Of a DNA stretch of 64,000 nt, positions 1-12,600 are shown piece by piece. The stretch's first letter is position 1, and each line of letters opens with the position of its first letter. Both the position numbers and the translations under genes were made by a program. Origin of the DNA: Sipunculus nudus (Eukaryota > Annelida > Sipuncula > Golfingiida > Sipunculidae); assembly GCA_026874595.1 (NCBI GenBank), contig CM049320.1:10751964-10815963 (forward strand), given 5' to 3'. The notes under the pieces were generated by a model. It did no database searches. It was not told the origin of the DNA and saw only the letters and a list, made by a program, of their open reading frames with translations.

Positions 1-300
1 GGTATGATTTGTCGTATTTGCCTGAAATTGTGCTTGTCGTTAGATCTAGGATACTTCCCATCTCATATTCAAGACTGGTGGCGCCATCTGCAACAGTTTT
101 TGTGTGGCGTCCATCCATACATTTGCTGTAGGTGAAAATTGCTCATAAGTGAGGAATCGTTATATGTGTTGGTCTGTAATTTGGTATGTTCATCCATCTT
201 GGAAAGTTTTCTCCACTTTAATAGTATACATTAATCCCCTTTTCTCAAGAGTGATTCACCATATTGGCCCCATATTTGGTGAAAAATATTGTTTCTCGAG
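1..300 (-). repeat. family A internal sequence, inverted fragment
   Basis: The reverse complement matches the internal units seen at 2820-3850: ATGGATGGACGCCAC, GCAGATGGCGCCACCAGTCT and CACAATTTCAGGCAAATAC occur in the same order. It enters from the window edge and is in the opposite orientation to the copy at 2341-5108. A 21-base G run follows at 383-403. Confidence 0.8.
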
Positions 301-403
301 TTCATAGATAGAAGAAACCTTGGTTGCTTGCCAAGTGACAGTATATGCTGCTGGATATGGGGACCTATTATTTCAGAAGGAAGGGGGGGGGGGGGGGGGG
401 GGG

Positions 404-2340
404 AGGGGATTACTATGTCATGGGATACTTTGGCCAAGAAATGTCTAGTTTATTCATGATGTTATCATTGACATTTTCATAAAAAAATTAGGTTCATTGT
501 ATTATTAAACAGTTGGTTATTCATGTTTTTTTCTTTGCGGTGGAAGCAGATAATATGGGTTTTTGCTATCGTCTTTTTTTGTCTTGCAGGGGTAAAAAAT
601 AACCAAGTTTTCCACAAATAATAATTTATTTACAGTTTCAATATATACAGACTCACGATAAAATCACAACTGCAGGATTAAGAATCGCAAAATAATACGT
701 TACACAATAGATTCCAATATATAGATCCATACGTAACAGCGTAGGACCGAACATAGTCTTGACGAAACATGGAAAAAACGTACCAACCTGCAAAATGGTT
801 GGGGAGCGGCAATCACTGCACCACCGATCACATTAAAAATATTTCCCGAACAACAAACCTAAAAAATGCCATGAGCTCATATACTAATGGGAAGAGAAAA
901 ATATGGATGGATAAAATGCCATTTCCTTTCGAATTATACTGAAACCCAACTGTCATCCCTTATTAGCCTATAAATATAGTCGCATTCAATAATATTTCAT
1001 AATTCCTGGCTAATTTCATGAATGAAAGTGTAATTTGTGACGCATTTGAAGGCATTGGTAATAAAACACTTGAGAAACATCTATTCATATTCATGATATT
1101 CATGAATAATTTGCCAGTCTCTGATACAAAGACCATAACCATTATTTGTTACGTAATACATTCAATTGTGGCAGTTAACAAATGTCACTCAAAAGCACTA
1201 TGACGCTAGCACTTATGGTTGTTTTAATAAAGCTAACAATGCGTGCCCATCCAACTGTACAAAATAGTTTAATGGTGCCAATGAACCGTTTTACTGGGAA
1301 AGAATTATTAGAATATTGTGCTCAGTAGTACATGAATATCATTATATATTCAGCTTGCAAGTTACCATGGCATCAACAGATGAATCGTTACAGCATTATC
1401 GGATAATGTTCTAGCCATGCATTGAAACCTATACTATCCACAAAAAAAATTTTAAAAATTCAGTATTCTGTATACCAATATATTTAGATATATGCAATTG
1501 GTCCCGTTTCTCCCTGAATTCTTGTAATTACAACGTATTCATGACAAGCTGGTTTAAAGTCAAACGCGTCTGTTTTTGAAAACGTGGCACTTGCATTCAA
1601 AGGTAAATTCAAAGGAAACTCCGCATTTGGATTTATTTACATACGGAGCTGGAGACATCTGATTCCAAAGCAAATACAGATATCAAGCGCCATCTTAGAA
1701 TAATATTCACATGAGGTTCCATGAGAAATATAACATATCTTGTTAACAGGCGGTCAAGTCAAGTGAAATGCTTTTGTAAGTGGATTTGCATTTTATCTCA
1801 CCTGATTTACCTTTTGAATATATCTAAATCGCATTTGCATTGACATTTATTTGAAAAAGTTTCATTTATAAACCGCGAACCCAACCTGAATCATGCTGCT
1901 CCCCACGTGCGGAATATTGTTTTACCTGCCAAGTCTAACATGCTCGGGCAGAAATCTAAATATAACCCAAACCTGAAAGAGATACGTTAAAAAGGTTCCA
2001 TTAAACATAAACTTTTCAAAAGATCATCCAAAGAGAAATTCTGACGCTGATATTTTCATCATGTTTGTAATAATTAACTGATAGCCCGGGAGATACACAT
2101 GTACAGATCAAATTCCCCATGTATACAGATCCATGGACTTTTAACATTATTTTTACATGGCACACATGTGAAAGAAACATAACTTTAGTTACTCTAAAGG
2201 ATACAGCTTGATAAAATTTCAATTAATACAAATATACAATCCAGGCAACCCTACTAACTTTCTATTGACAGATGCAAAACTGCCTTTCATGTCGACGTCT
2301 TCTGGTCAAAAAGTGTAATTTCAGCCAAATGTACTGTTAC
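404..2340. other. no recognised feature
   Basis: AT-rich sequence downstream of the per gene. I see no convincing coding exon on either strand; open frames are short and lack family signals. A CACGTG hexamer occurs at 1904-1909. Confidence 0.6.
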
Positions 2341-5108
2341 AAGGCCTACAGGCCTAATGCGTACCTGCGCAATGGGATATACATCAGGTATAATGTTTCA
2401 TGCTGGACCGTTACTTTTCAAGTACGTGTGACATATATGTACAATGGAAGCACTGAGCATTTTGAACCCGAGTGCAAGCACAAATTACACAAAGGTCACT
2501 GCTGAAATATGTCATGGATGCACATAACGAAAACATGATTGTTAGTGGCACCACCAGTCTTGTTTACGAGGAAGCCATAAAAAAAAATCACATGAAAATT
2601 TTCAGGCAGATACTTCAAACCATTGTTAGGCTATGTGCACAGATGCATTAAACAACCAGAAAACCGGTAATCGACAAGCGACAACTGGTCTCCACTGAAG
2701 TCAAGGGTGGTACGGCTGAAGTGACGGATGGATTGAGTGGTAAGTCACACAACTGCTGAATATAGTCCACTTAAACTCTGAGAAAAGGGCATTAATCTAC
2801 TCAACGAAAACACTTGCCGCCATCTGCCTAGTCTACTAGAAAACTCCAAAATGGATTGAAAAGCAATATTTCAGACCAATACCTTGATCCACTCCTGAGA
2901 CATGAGCAATTTTCACCAGTCGCACATGTATGGATGGACGCCACGCAAATACGACTGCAGATGGCACCATCAGTCTGAAGTACAAGATGGAAGAGTCCAA
3001 GAACTATGAAAATACATAATTTCAGGCAAATAATGCAAATCACTCTGAGAAAAGGGCATTGATCTATTTGACAAAATCGGAAGTTTGGTACCGCCACCTG
3101 TCATGAGTGCGTGATAACTTACAAGACGGATAAACTTGCCAAATTTCAGACATATAAACTGTCAGAGACATCAGCAATTATTACCAAAAACACGTACGGA
3201 TGGACGCCATAGGAAAACGATTGCAGATGGCGCCACCAGGCTTGGCTAAAAGATGGAGGAGTCTAAGATCTGTGAACATGCATAATTTCAGGCCAATACT
3301 GCGAATCCCCCCTGAGAAAAAGGCATTATTTTATTCTACAAAAACGGAAAGGTAAGTGGCATCACCTGTCTGGTTTATGAGAAAACCTTCAAGATGGACT
3401 TTCCAAGAGCTATGGATATACACAATTTCAGGCCGATACTGAAAATCACTCCCGAGAAAAAAAAGGCTTTCATTTATTCTACAAAAACCTGAAGGTAGGT
3501 GACGCCACCTGCCTGGTGTACGTAACAACTTTTCTTGATGAATGAACATGCCAAATTTTACACCAATACCTTGACCCACTCCTATAAGACAAGCGATTTT
3601 CACCAAAAGCACATGCATGGATGGAAGCCATGGGAAAATGATTGCAGATGGCGCCACCAGTCTTGGGTACATGATCGAAGAGTCCAATATCTATGAATAT
3701 GCACAATTTCAGGCAAATACTGCGAATCACTTCTGAGAAAGGGACATTACTTCATTCTACGAAAACGGAAAGATAAGTGGCACCACCTATCAGGTTCATG
3801 AGAAAACTTTCCAAAGATGGATGAACATGCCAAAATTTAGACCGATACGGTAAGCCCAGCAAAGAGAAACTAAAATGAACCTCAGAGCCCTGAGAGCCTT
3901 TTCTAGGGCTAGAGGCATTCATGAGGTGTCCACATTCAGCCTTGAGGGGCATGGCATCCACATGCAGCCTTGAGGGGCATGGCACCCATGACTGATGAGG
4001 TGATTACATGCAGCCTTGAGAAAATAGAGCTGACCTTATGACGCCTGGCAAACTCCGTGTGCACTCATTGAACTCTTGACCTGTATCATAATCTGATACA
4101 GTTGGTAGCCTGCAAAAGCTATAAAAAGACCAAGACTGGCCTTTGGCATGTTGCCAAAATTGAAACAGTTATGCAGTCTGCCAAGCTATTTATTGATACT
4201 GACATTATCTCGGCCTGTTGGTAAATCTGTTTACACATACTGAAAGACTTTGGCTAATTTTTTTTTCAAGCTGACATATGACTTTTTATCAATTTTTTAG
4301 AATAATAAAAGATGCAGTCCTTTCTTTGTTAAAGGTCTAATAATTCTGCCAAAAATATATAAAGTAAACTTGAACAAAGGCCACCTAAGAATCATTTTTG
4401 TGTAATGTTACAGAAGTTTTTGTAGGATAAAGACTATTGCAGCCCTAAATGAAGACTTACTAATGGCTAAAAGAGTAACTTCAGCTTAAAAAAAATCAAT
4501 GAACCCAATCTTATCTGATAAAATCGAGAGAACTTATAAAATCTTGTGAAAACTAAAACCATTCAGCTTCAGTTTCATTATGAAACATTTTAAAGCTGAA
4601 AGAAGCTAAAATTACAAGGGTTTTGTCCATAAAATAAACAGGTCGATGAAGGTGGCACCACAAAAAAACTTAGTTTCAAACATGAGTTATGTTGCAACAT
4701 TTGCACAAAACTTAGTGATGCTAGCTTTGTTCTGAGGTTCTTATATTAGTTTTGCCAAATAAATTATTTCAATTCCTGTAACTCGGCAACAATTAGCGAA
4801 ATTGGAACCAATCGAACAAACTTGAGAGATCTTATCCCTGAAATCATTTTTGTGAAATATTGGACAATTGGCTCAGGGATTTCGGAGGAGAAGATTTTCA
4901 AAGTTTTTTAAGCTTTTTCCCTATAAAATCTTCGAAAATGCAGTTAGCCAAAAAAAAAAGAAGCGAAATCCGATAGTTTTTTAGATGACAATTTTTTTGC
5001 ATAAAATTTGGTGATGTAAGCTCCTGCCGTTTTCGAGATAGTATGGATTAACGTACGGACGATGGGCGACGGAGATGCCACACCATCTCATAAGCTCACA
5101 GGTTCGCT
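2341..5108 (+). mobile_element. family A non-autonomous element, copy 1
   Basis: The left end has AGGCCTACAGGCCT followed by a diverged GCGTACCTGCGC; the right end is CATAAGCTCACAGGTTCGCT at about 5090-5108, giving imperfect terminal inverted repeats (consensus GCGAACCTGTG). Inside are degenerate tandem units (2820-3850) built around GGTGGCGCCACC-like palindromes, then an AACTCGGC...AAGCTTTTTCCCTATAAAA segment shared with the other copies. No transposase frame is present. Confidence 0.7.
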
Positions 5109-6009
5109 AAAATGTGCAAGGTTTGTACTTTGCAAAACAACAAATAAAGTTATCTTCTTAGTGGTCAAAATAAGGTGTTCTGGACATTTACAGCTCTGAA
5201 AACATGATTCTGAACACACTGTAACATGAACAGGATATAATACTGCAACTCTTAACCGAGCTTCTGTAACATACCATTCACAATACAAAGCCTATTTAGC
5301 ATTTATAAAATGTATCTAAAACTAAAACTTCTTTCAGAGTAATATACATTATTAAAATTGTGTCGATAAAATATTTTTTCCTCCCCTCTCCCTTTAAAGT
5401 ACAAGATAGCACAAGGTACAAAACTACCATCATTTTTAAGCGCAAAAGTAAAGATAGTTATTCCCAAACATGAGAAACAGGAATGTGATGTTTTAATACA
5501 AATACATGATTTGTTTATTATCCTGAAAAAGGGCAGTACTGAAATGGGGAAAATTCAATTACATGTTTAATCAAAGGCAATTCAATGCTGAAAAAAAAAA
5601 ACTGCCATGCTTTCCAATGGTGGTTTATCTGGGATCTCACATTATGAATCAAATTTTATTTAAATGCAAAAAGGATTATTAAGGAAATACCAATTTTCTT
5701 GTCACTGCATATAGCGAGATCTATAGTTGCATGCGTTGATGACATGGATAACGATAGGTTAAATCTAATGTGATAAAAATATAATTCATATTTTATATCA
5801 GAGCATAAAAGAGTATGTTATAGTAAGGATAGGCATTTGTGCTGGCTGTAAAAGTTACATTAGATAACAATCCTCTCCCTGCCTTTAAATAAACCCACCT
5901 GCCTAATTATACAATAACTGACTGGACTGAGCTAACACTACATATACGCACTGACAGGTACGTGGAACATAGGTATCTTCACCGTACATCATATTAGCCC
6001 CATTAACGC
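5109..6009. other. no recognised feature
   Basis: AT-rich spacer between family A copy 1 and the 291-bp duplication. No exon or RNA gene recognised. Confidence 0.6.
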
Positions 6010-6600
6010 TAGACAAAGGAGGCGCGCATTAGACCGGTCCAGAAAAAAATAGAGCAGGCTACATTTTAACTTGCGTTCACACTGTGCCGGACTTAGTGAC
6101 CATGTAAAGCGCACTACCCTGTTAAGGTAGACCGTATTGCACTTGGCCTGGCCTAGAATCTGCATTGCGTTTACATGCAGATAAATACTGCAATCTAGAG
6201 CAGTCTAGATTGGATTCCCCCTTAAACGCATGCCTAAATCCAAGTCACATGCAGCCGAGTCTTGCTGGAGCTCGCTATATAGATATAAGCTCAATTTACA
6301 CTAGAAAATGTGGCGCGCGGTAGACAGGTCCAGAAAAATGTGGCGCGGGTTACTTTTTAAGTTGCGTTCACACTGTGCCGCACTAAGTAACTATGAAGAG
6401 CGCGATACCCTGTCAAGAAAGGCTGCATTGCATTTGGCCCGGCCTAGAATCTGCATTGTGTTAACACGCAGATAAATACTGCAATCTAGTGCGGCTAAGA
6501 TTTGATTCTCCCTTTCGCGCATGGGTATCATCCAGTCACATGACAGCCGAGTCTTGCTGGCGCGCGCTATACAGATAGCGCGCTCCACTTTTCCAACACA
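6010..6600. repeat. 291-bp tandem duplication, GC-richer than its surroundings
   Basis: TTGCGTTCACACTGTGCCG, CCTAGAATCTGCATTG, GCAGATAAATACTGCAATCT and CAGCCGAGTCTTGCTGG each occur twice about 291-300 bases apart. Several GCGCGC sites appear in the second unit, and shorter GTAGAGCGCTCCAGA fragments continue to about 6760. It lies downstream of the per 3' end; no coding function is seen. Confidence 0.9.
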
Positions 6601-6964
6601 CGTTGGAAGCACTTATGTAGGCCGCTCTGGCACGCTAGAATGTAGAACAACTCAAACCGGTGGTCAAAATGTAGCGCACTCCAGACCGAAAATCCTCGAA
6701 ATCTGGCAGGTTTGGGGGACTTGGTGCGCGCTAAACGATGTAGAGCGCTCCAGAAAAAATGTGTGTAAATGGGGCTATTATATCTAGTAGCAAAACGTGT
6801 AACTCTGAAGATGACAGAACCAACTCAAAGAGATTATACACTTCAAACCTCAACTGTCCTTTGCCTTAACTTTACAAGTCAAAAAGAAGGAGGTTGCTTA
6901 TTAAAATATAATGGTAGGATATATGTACACAAAGATGACTTTTCTTGTTATAATATTAGAAATA

Positions 6965-6965
<1 letters not shown>

Positions 6966-7025
<60 letters not shown>
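6966..7025. repeat. (AT)n microsatellite
   Basis: About 30 uninterrupted AT dinucleotides downstream of per. Confidence 0.98.
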
Positions 7026-7028
<3 letters not shown>

Positions 7029-7491
7029 TGACTCCTAAGCAATATAAATACATATGAACATAAGCCTAGAATCACAAATTGTGCAAATACAGTCCACCAG
7101 AATATGTCTGGTATATTGGTCAACATTGAGCAATGTACAATTCAACAGAGCAGCTGCATTTAGGAGTTATGATTTTTACCTGTCATTTTCAGCTTTTATA
7201 CAAATGCATGGTGCTCCTTCCAGCTCCACATGTGGCTTTTTAACATATATAAAATGCAGTTCATGACATATATTAACTATCCATATGTACACATCTTCTG
7301 TAGGCCCATCTATTCTTTTCACCACTGATATCTCATTTTGTCAACACACACAAGTACTGATCTTTTATACTTGTCACTGTGAATTCATTGTGAAGAGCAG
7401 AGATATCAACAATGACTTTCATTCATTAATCCATGGATGTCGTTCTTCCGAGTGTCACCTCCCTTGTGACTGTTTCTGTAATACATATGAT

Positions 7492-8461
7492 TTTATTGTC
7501 TTATGACAATATCCTTAATACAATGTACATTTTCACATCTATATAACAGTCTGTGTGCACCGGCGTACATTTATGTGCGACATCAATAATGTACATATAG
7601 CAGTTTTTATGTACATAATTACACTTTTCTCTGCCAATGCCTTACATGGTTAATAATTACAGTATCTTCTGTACATAATTACATTTTCCTTTTCAAGGTA
7701 TCTTGAGTACAAAATTTCAGTTTCACTGTCTCAGTATTTTGTGCACATCATTTTTTGTCTTTGCCACAGTATCTTGTGTACATAATTACACAATACATGA
7801 CAGTTTCTTGTGTATATAATTAAACTTTACCAAGTCACAGTATCTTATATACATTTTTTCAGTGTATCAATTGGAACATTTCCCTGTGACAATATCTTAT
7901 GCACATAATTATACTTTTCCTTGTGACTGTAGCTTGGCTACTCAATCACACCTCATCGCAGAAGCTTCTGTAGATAATTACACCTTGTCTTGAAAGAGTA
8001 TCTTGTGTAGCTAATCACACATTTCCTTGTCACAGTATCTTATGTACATGAATTACACTTTTCCTTGTATCTTGTTTAAAATATTGCACTTTTCCCAGTG
8101 ACAGTGTCTTGTGCGCATAATTTCCTGTGCACTCATTACAATATTTTCTGAGTCAGTTATGTGTCTATCATAAAACTCCAGGGTGAAAGTATATCATGTG
8201 CTTCACCTTACTTTTGCCAGAGAATCTTATGTACATAATTACACTTTTCCCTGTGACATTCTCTTGTGTATCATAACATTCTTATGGAGTGTATTATATA
8301 CATTACATAAATGTCTCCTGTGTCAGCATTCTGAGTGTATAATCACCCTGTTTTAGGACATGTTTCCAGTACACATAATACCATCGTCCATGTGGATAAC
8401 TTCTTCTCTGATATTTTTAGCTGGGGATGTTTCAGTGACAGGATCCACTCTGTTTTATGCT
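7492..8461 (-). other. per: probable per 3' untranslated region
   Basis: Sequence directly after the stop codon. The first AATAAA on the minus strand that I see is at 7497-7492, which would give a 3' UTR of about 970 bases. The UTR would contain the degenerate 42-44-bp array. The actual cleavage site cannot be seen from DNA; variant signals (CATAAA near 8457) could end it sooner. Confidence 0.5.
7595..8310. repeat. degenerate ~42-44-bp tandem array in the per 3' UTR
   Basis: The plus strand repeats a loose unit of CAGTATCTTGTGTACATAAT then TACACTTTTCCTTGTGA, roughly 16 times with many substitutions and small indels. On the transcribed strand it contains five UGUA(C/U)AUA motifs (plus-strand 7608-7615, 7846-7853, 8041-8048, 8228-8235, 8295-8302). 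Confidence 0.85.
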
Positions 8462-9628
8462 TCAGTCTTGGAAACATGGTGAATGTTCAAGGAGTGAAGC
8501 CTCGTTGCATACAGCATTATAAATAAGCCTGCCAGGACTGTTTCCATTTGTGACAATTTGGGGTTCAGCCTTGGTCACAGTATGTTCATCAGAGGACTCT
8601 GATTCAGTCCCCAATTCAGCAGTGCCTGGCACATCCACGCCGTTATCAGTCATAATTACATCTTTGTTCTTTATGACTGGTAGTTTAGAGGATGGTTCAT
8701 CCTCATTGCAGTCCATGCTTATCTCCCCCGGGTCAGTGTTTGTGAAACCTGAAGCATCATCGGATACTGCCGCTTCTTTTGTCGTGTTTTCTTGGCAGCC
8801 TGGCGATGTGACAGAGCTGGTCTGAGACTCGATATCTGATAATTCTTCCATCAACTCTGCCAGCTGATGAATGACAGCTGATGACTGGGCCATCTTTTCA
8901 AGTTTTTTCTTATCGTTTTCCATGATCATTTCCTTTTTAATTGTCTGGCTCTCTTCCCAATCTGTGCTGGACTGACTGCTTTTGTTTTGTGTGACTAAGT
9001 GTATGGGAACAAAAAGCTGCTTGAACAACTCATCCATGGGTTCCATCAATTTTTTTGTTTTCATTTCTGGCTCTAACTCGGCTGATGGTCCCTCAACGAT
9101 TTCTTTACTGCTTATATTGGCAGAATTACCACTATGTGAAGAGGCATTGTCCGATTCTTTCAACGAGCTGTTAGCTTCCTCATTGCTGCGCTGATCACTG
9201 GGGGTTAAGTCACTTGAACCTTTGCTGGAGCCTGTTTCGGAACTGTCAGACTCCATGTCCCCTTTCCCCGGCGATGGGGACGGCTTATCCAGCTTGCTCT
9301 TGATCTCATCCTCCTCACTCACACTGGAATGCTTCTCGTCTGTATCCATACTCTCGGGGGACTTTTTATCACATGATAGCAAATTGTCTGTTGTTTCAAA
9401 AACTATTTTATCAACTTCCTTACATGTGTCTTTGATTCCAGTACAGCACAACAATGGGTCATCCATTTGGACCTCATCAAGCGACGCCATGTTAGCATGA
9501 CCTTCATTGGCAATAGATGTGTTTATCTCATGCTGTTCGGATTCTGATTCCATGGCCGGGCAGTCTGGTCGCATGGTGCTGTGGTGTGATTCTGGCCATA
9601 CAGAGGTCAGAGACTGCCTGTCATCATC
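8462..9628 (-). CDS. per: per coding exon 22 (terminal, acidic Ser-rich tail)
   Basis: Acceptor TTAATTACAG; open to the TGA at 8464-8462, 388 codons plus stop. It begins DDDRQSLTSVWPESHHST and is dominated by Ser, Glu, Asp and Asn. Recognisable parts are SSSQSSTDWEES-like text near the middle (QSSTDWEESQT) and a likely helical stretch, KKLEKMAQSSAVIHQLAELM then EELSDIE. In the family the C-terminal part contacts CRY or other repressor partners; whether this helix does so is inference. Plus-strand open frames across it are shadows. Confidence 0.94.
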   Translation of the reverse strand, partial: DDDRQSLTSVWPESHHSTMRPDCPAMESESEQHEINTSIANEGHANMASLDEVQMDDPLLCCTGIKDTCKEVDKIVFETTDNLLSCDKKSPESMDTDEKHSSVSEEDEIKSKLDKPSPSPGKGDMESDSSETGSSKGSSDLTPSDQRSNEEANSSLKESDNASSHSGNSANISSKEIVEGPSAELEPEMKTKKLMEPMDELFKQLFVPIHLVTQNKSSQSSTDWEESQTIKKEMIMENDKKKLEKMAQSSAVIHQLAELMEELSDIESQTSSVTSPGCQENTTKEAAVSDDASGFTNTDPGEISMDCNEDEPSSKLPVIKNKDVIMTDNGVDVPGTAELGTESESSDEHTVTKAEPQIVTNGNSPGRLIYNAVCNEASLLEHSPCFQD

Positions 9629-12600
9629 CTGTAATTAATAAACAGCCATATGAGTCAAATCATACTTCATTATTTAGCCTAAGGCCAAAAAAAACCATGC
9701 AAATTCAATGAATTTATGTCCCTGCTACCGACACATGTTGGTGGTTAGTGAAACTAAATGTGTTGATTCATCATATCAAAAATGAAATAACATATTGTAT
9801 TATTATCTTGTGAGACAGACACTCCAAAACCAATCCAAACCAAGATATGCAGGAGAGCAATCACTGACCCAAATTTGAATGAAATATGATAATATTTAAG
9901 AAAGTTATTACATGGAAACAAAAACCTGACAGACAGACAGAAAAACTCAAATCACTTTCCCCCTATCAAGGCAGCGGGACAAAAAAAGGTATGGTTTTCA
10001 GGCACCGCCTGCATCAATTTTAACCCCCTGCATCAAAATTTTTTTTTTCATCTTTCAAGAAGAAAAAATAAAACAATTTGATTAGATTTCCTTTGTTATG
10101 TAGTGCATTTACCTGTTATTTTCATGCTTTCCCCTGATTATATGCCACTTTTATCAAACATACAAAAAAATTGAAAAATAAAATATTGCCCGCCCGCACT
10201 AAATTTTTTTTCTAAGGGACAGATTTTTTGACATGCACAAAGCTATGAAGATTCTAAGTGTCTTAACCAGTAACTAAGACACTTAAGAAAACCTCTGAGG
10301 TTCTACTGACATGCACATCTTTAAACTTTTTCAATTAATTCCGATATTAGGATGTAGTGTTCAACAAAGAATACTTGCTATATGACCAATAACGGACAAA
10401 AATGCACATAAAATCACCAAAAATGTAATTGCCTGTACAAACAGACCTACATGTTTGCTAATATATGTGATAATTTTAGTAGCCCATACATGTGTTTAGT
10501 AACCTTGAAGATAAAGGTATTACCGGTAGTAGACAGACTTGTCTAGAGATAACTCACCAGTATTAAATGAAAGCATACATTTCCTCATCCCAAAGTATAC
10601 TGTAGTTGCCTTTTTGTTGGAGAGGGTTTTAATTTTGCGATAATTGTGAAAGAGAAAGCATCGCGAATATAAAACCCATAAGATGCCTCATACACTAAGA
10701 TGAACAAGAGGGGACAATACATCTGCACAAACTGATCAGGTATCACCTCTGAAACCTGGTTTGTCATCAGCAACCAAACCTGTACATGGTATTGGAATCA
10801 GGTCATGCAAAGTAGCTGATCATTAAATTATTAATAATATAACGACTGTAACAGAAATTAATGAGATAGTGTGGGATTTTTTCATATCATGTACTTAGAT
10901 TTTATTTTTTCTCTGGTGCAATCCCGAAATTGAAACCCTAGTGAAAAGTTCAAAATGAAGAAATCGCGAAATGTCAACATGCAAATATGAAACCAACCAC
11001 AGTATTTTATTTATAAAATTTAATAATCGTTTATGGCACTGCAAGACTGATGATCAGACAGTTTTGCATCAACCCACCGATCATCGATTGTAAGCAATCA
11101 TCTGCCCATCATTAACTGCACTGATCTTTGCTTCAACAAGGCCTACAGGCCTAATGCGAACCTGTGCAAAGTTTAGGAGTATGAATGGAGGTTTATTTTT
11201 AAAATTTAATATTGATCCAACTTAGTCCTGCATATCTACCTTAGTCATTATGATTTCAGCAAAATGGACGTTTCTGACCTGCAAGTTTCAGACTAGGACA
11301 TTTTGAAACCAGAATATGGGTAGTCGACAAGCCACTTTGCGTGTCCACAGAAATCAGAGTGGGACGAGTGAAGTGAGGCATGGATTAAGTGGCAAGGGGA
11401 AGAGAGCGTGCTGTGTTGCATATTAGCATGGATGTCTGCAGCTTAAACGTGAATGTAGGTGGTGCCACCTGTCATACAATCGAGAAAATTGTCCAGGATG
11501 TAAAAACCTGCAAAATTTCAGGTGGATAAGTCAAACCACTGCCGAGATATGAGTGATTTTATCCCATGGCAGATCAACAGATGGATGTTGTGCATAAGTG
11601 GTTGCAGGTGGCGCCACCAGCTTTGCCTATAATGAAGAGCTATGTGAGATCTATACACATGCAAAATTTTGGCCTAATCGGTCAAACGGTTCCCAAGATA
11701 TGAGCTTGGATGTCTGCAGAGTAAATGTGAATGAAGGTGGCGACACCTTGAAGGGGTCTATCTCTCACGCTCTCTCTGTGGCACACTGGACACACATAGA
11801 AGATCTCAGCAGGTGAAGTAACACAAGGTTTATTTGTACAATCAGCAGAGGAACTGGCAGACGCTCAGTTTCCCACTACATGGACAAAAACCCAACTGAC
11901 TTGCTAATGCTATGCCCTGAGAATGTATCAACTACTACAGCCAATCAATTACCTTGACTCTTATGACCAATTAGAACTTAATTCTGTAAGGACCAATCAA
12001 AGTTAATAAAAGGGGCCAGGCCAGTTTATGACTGACACGCGATACTCATATGGGGAACAGATAATGCCCTGCAGGCAGATTACATAATAGGACCCCCACT
12101 GACAGGTGAGGATATGGTGCCTTATCAGAGCAAGCACTATAAAGACTGAGGTAGATATGCCCTACTTTGATGAACTAATCCGGCTTAGCTGGCCTATGAA
12201 TTAATCAAGAAATATCTAGCTATGTTTATCCAAAGGATCCCCAGGGTTACCTTTTGGATGCAGGTGTGCACACTAATCTTGCCAGGTGGTAAGGTGATGA
12301 CACTTTAACCCCGCTGGTAGCCCTGACTTGTCTATTGTAAGAATGTCTATGTGCAATGGCCAAAAGTAACTGACATCCCTAAGCTTGGTTTCTTATGACT
12401 TAAATAATGCTAAATATAAAATTATGCTGTAAAATCATAAATGCTATACTAATCATGTGAAACTTAAAATATAAATTATGAAATATAATATTATATCAGT
12501 CAATATTCATATGAACAGTATATGCCATGCACACATAATTAAGTGCTATATTGTTTTCAAATAATAATAAAATATGATAGTATTTGAATCATTATTCCTA

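Noticed and set aside
1904..1909. CACGTG as a per control element
   Set aside because: It lies downstream of the likely 3' end with no clustered sites; a hexamer is expected by chance in 64 kb.
2828..3985. Minus-strand open frames of 77-118 residues
   Set aside because: They translate the degenerate tandem units of family A; the similar peptides reflect the DNA repeat and show no known domain.
8550..9711. Several plus-strand open frames opposite the last per exon
   Set aside because: They are shadows of the long minus-strand exon 22, which has the correct splice phase and the family's tail composition.
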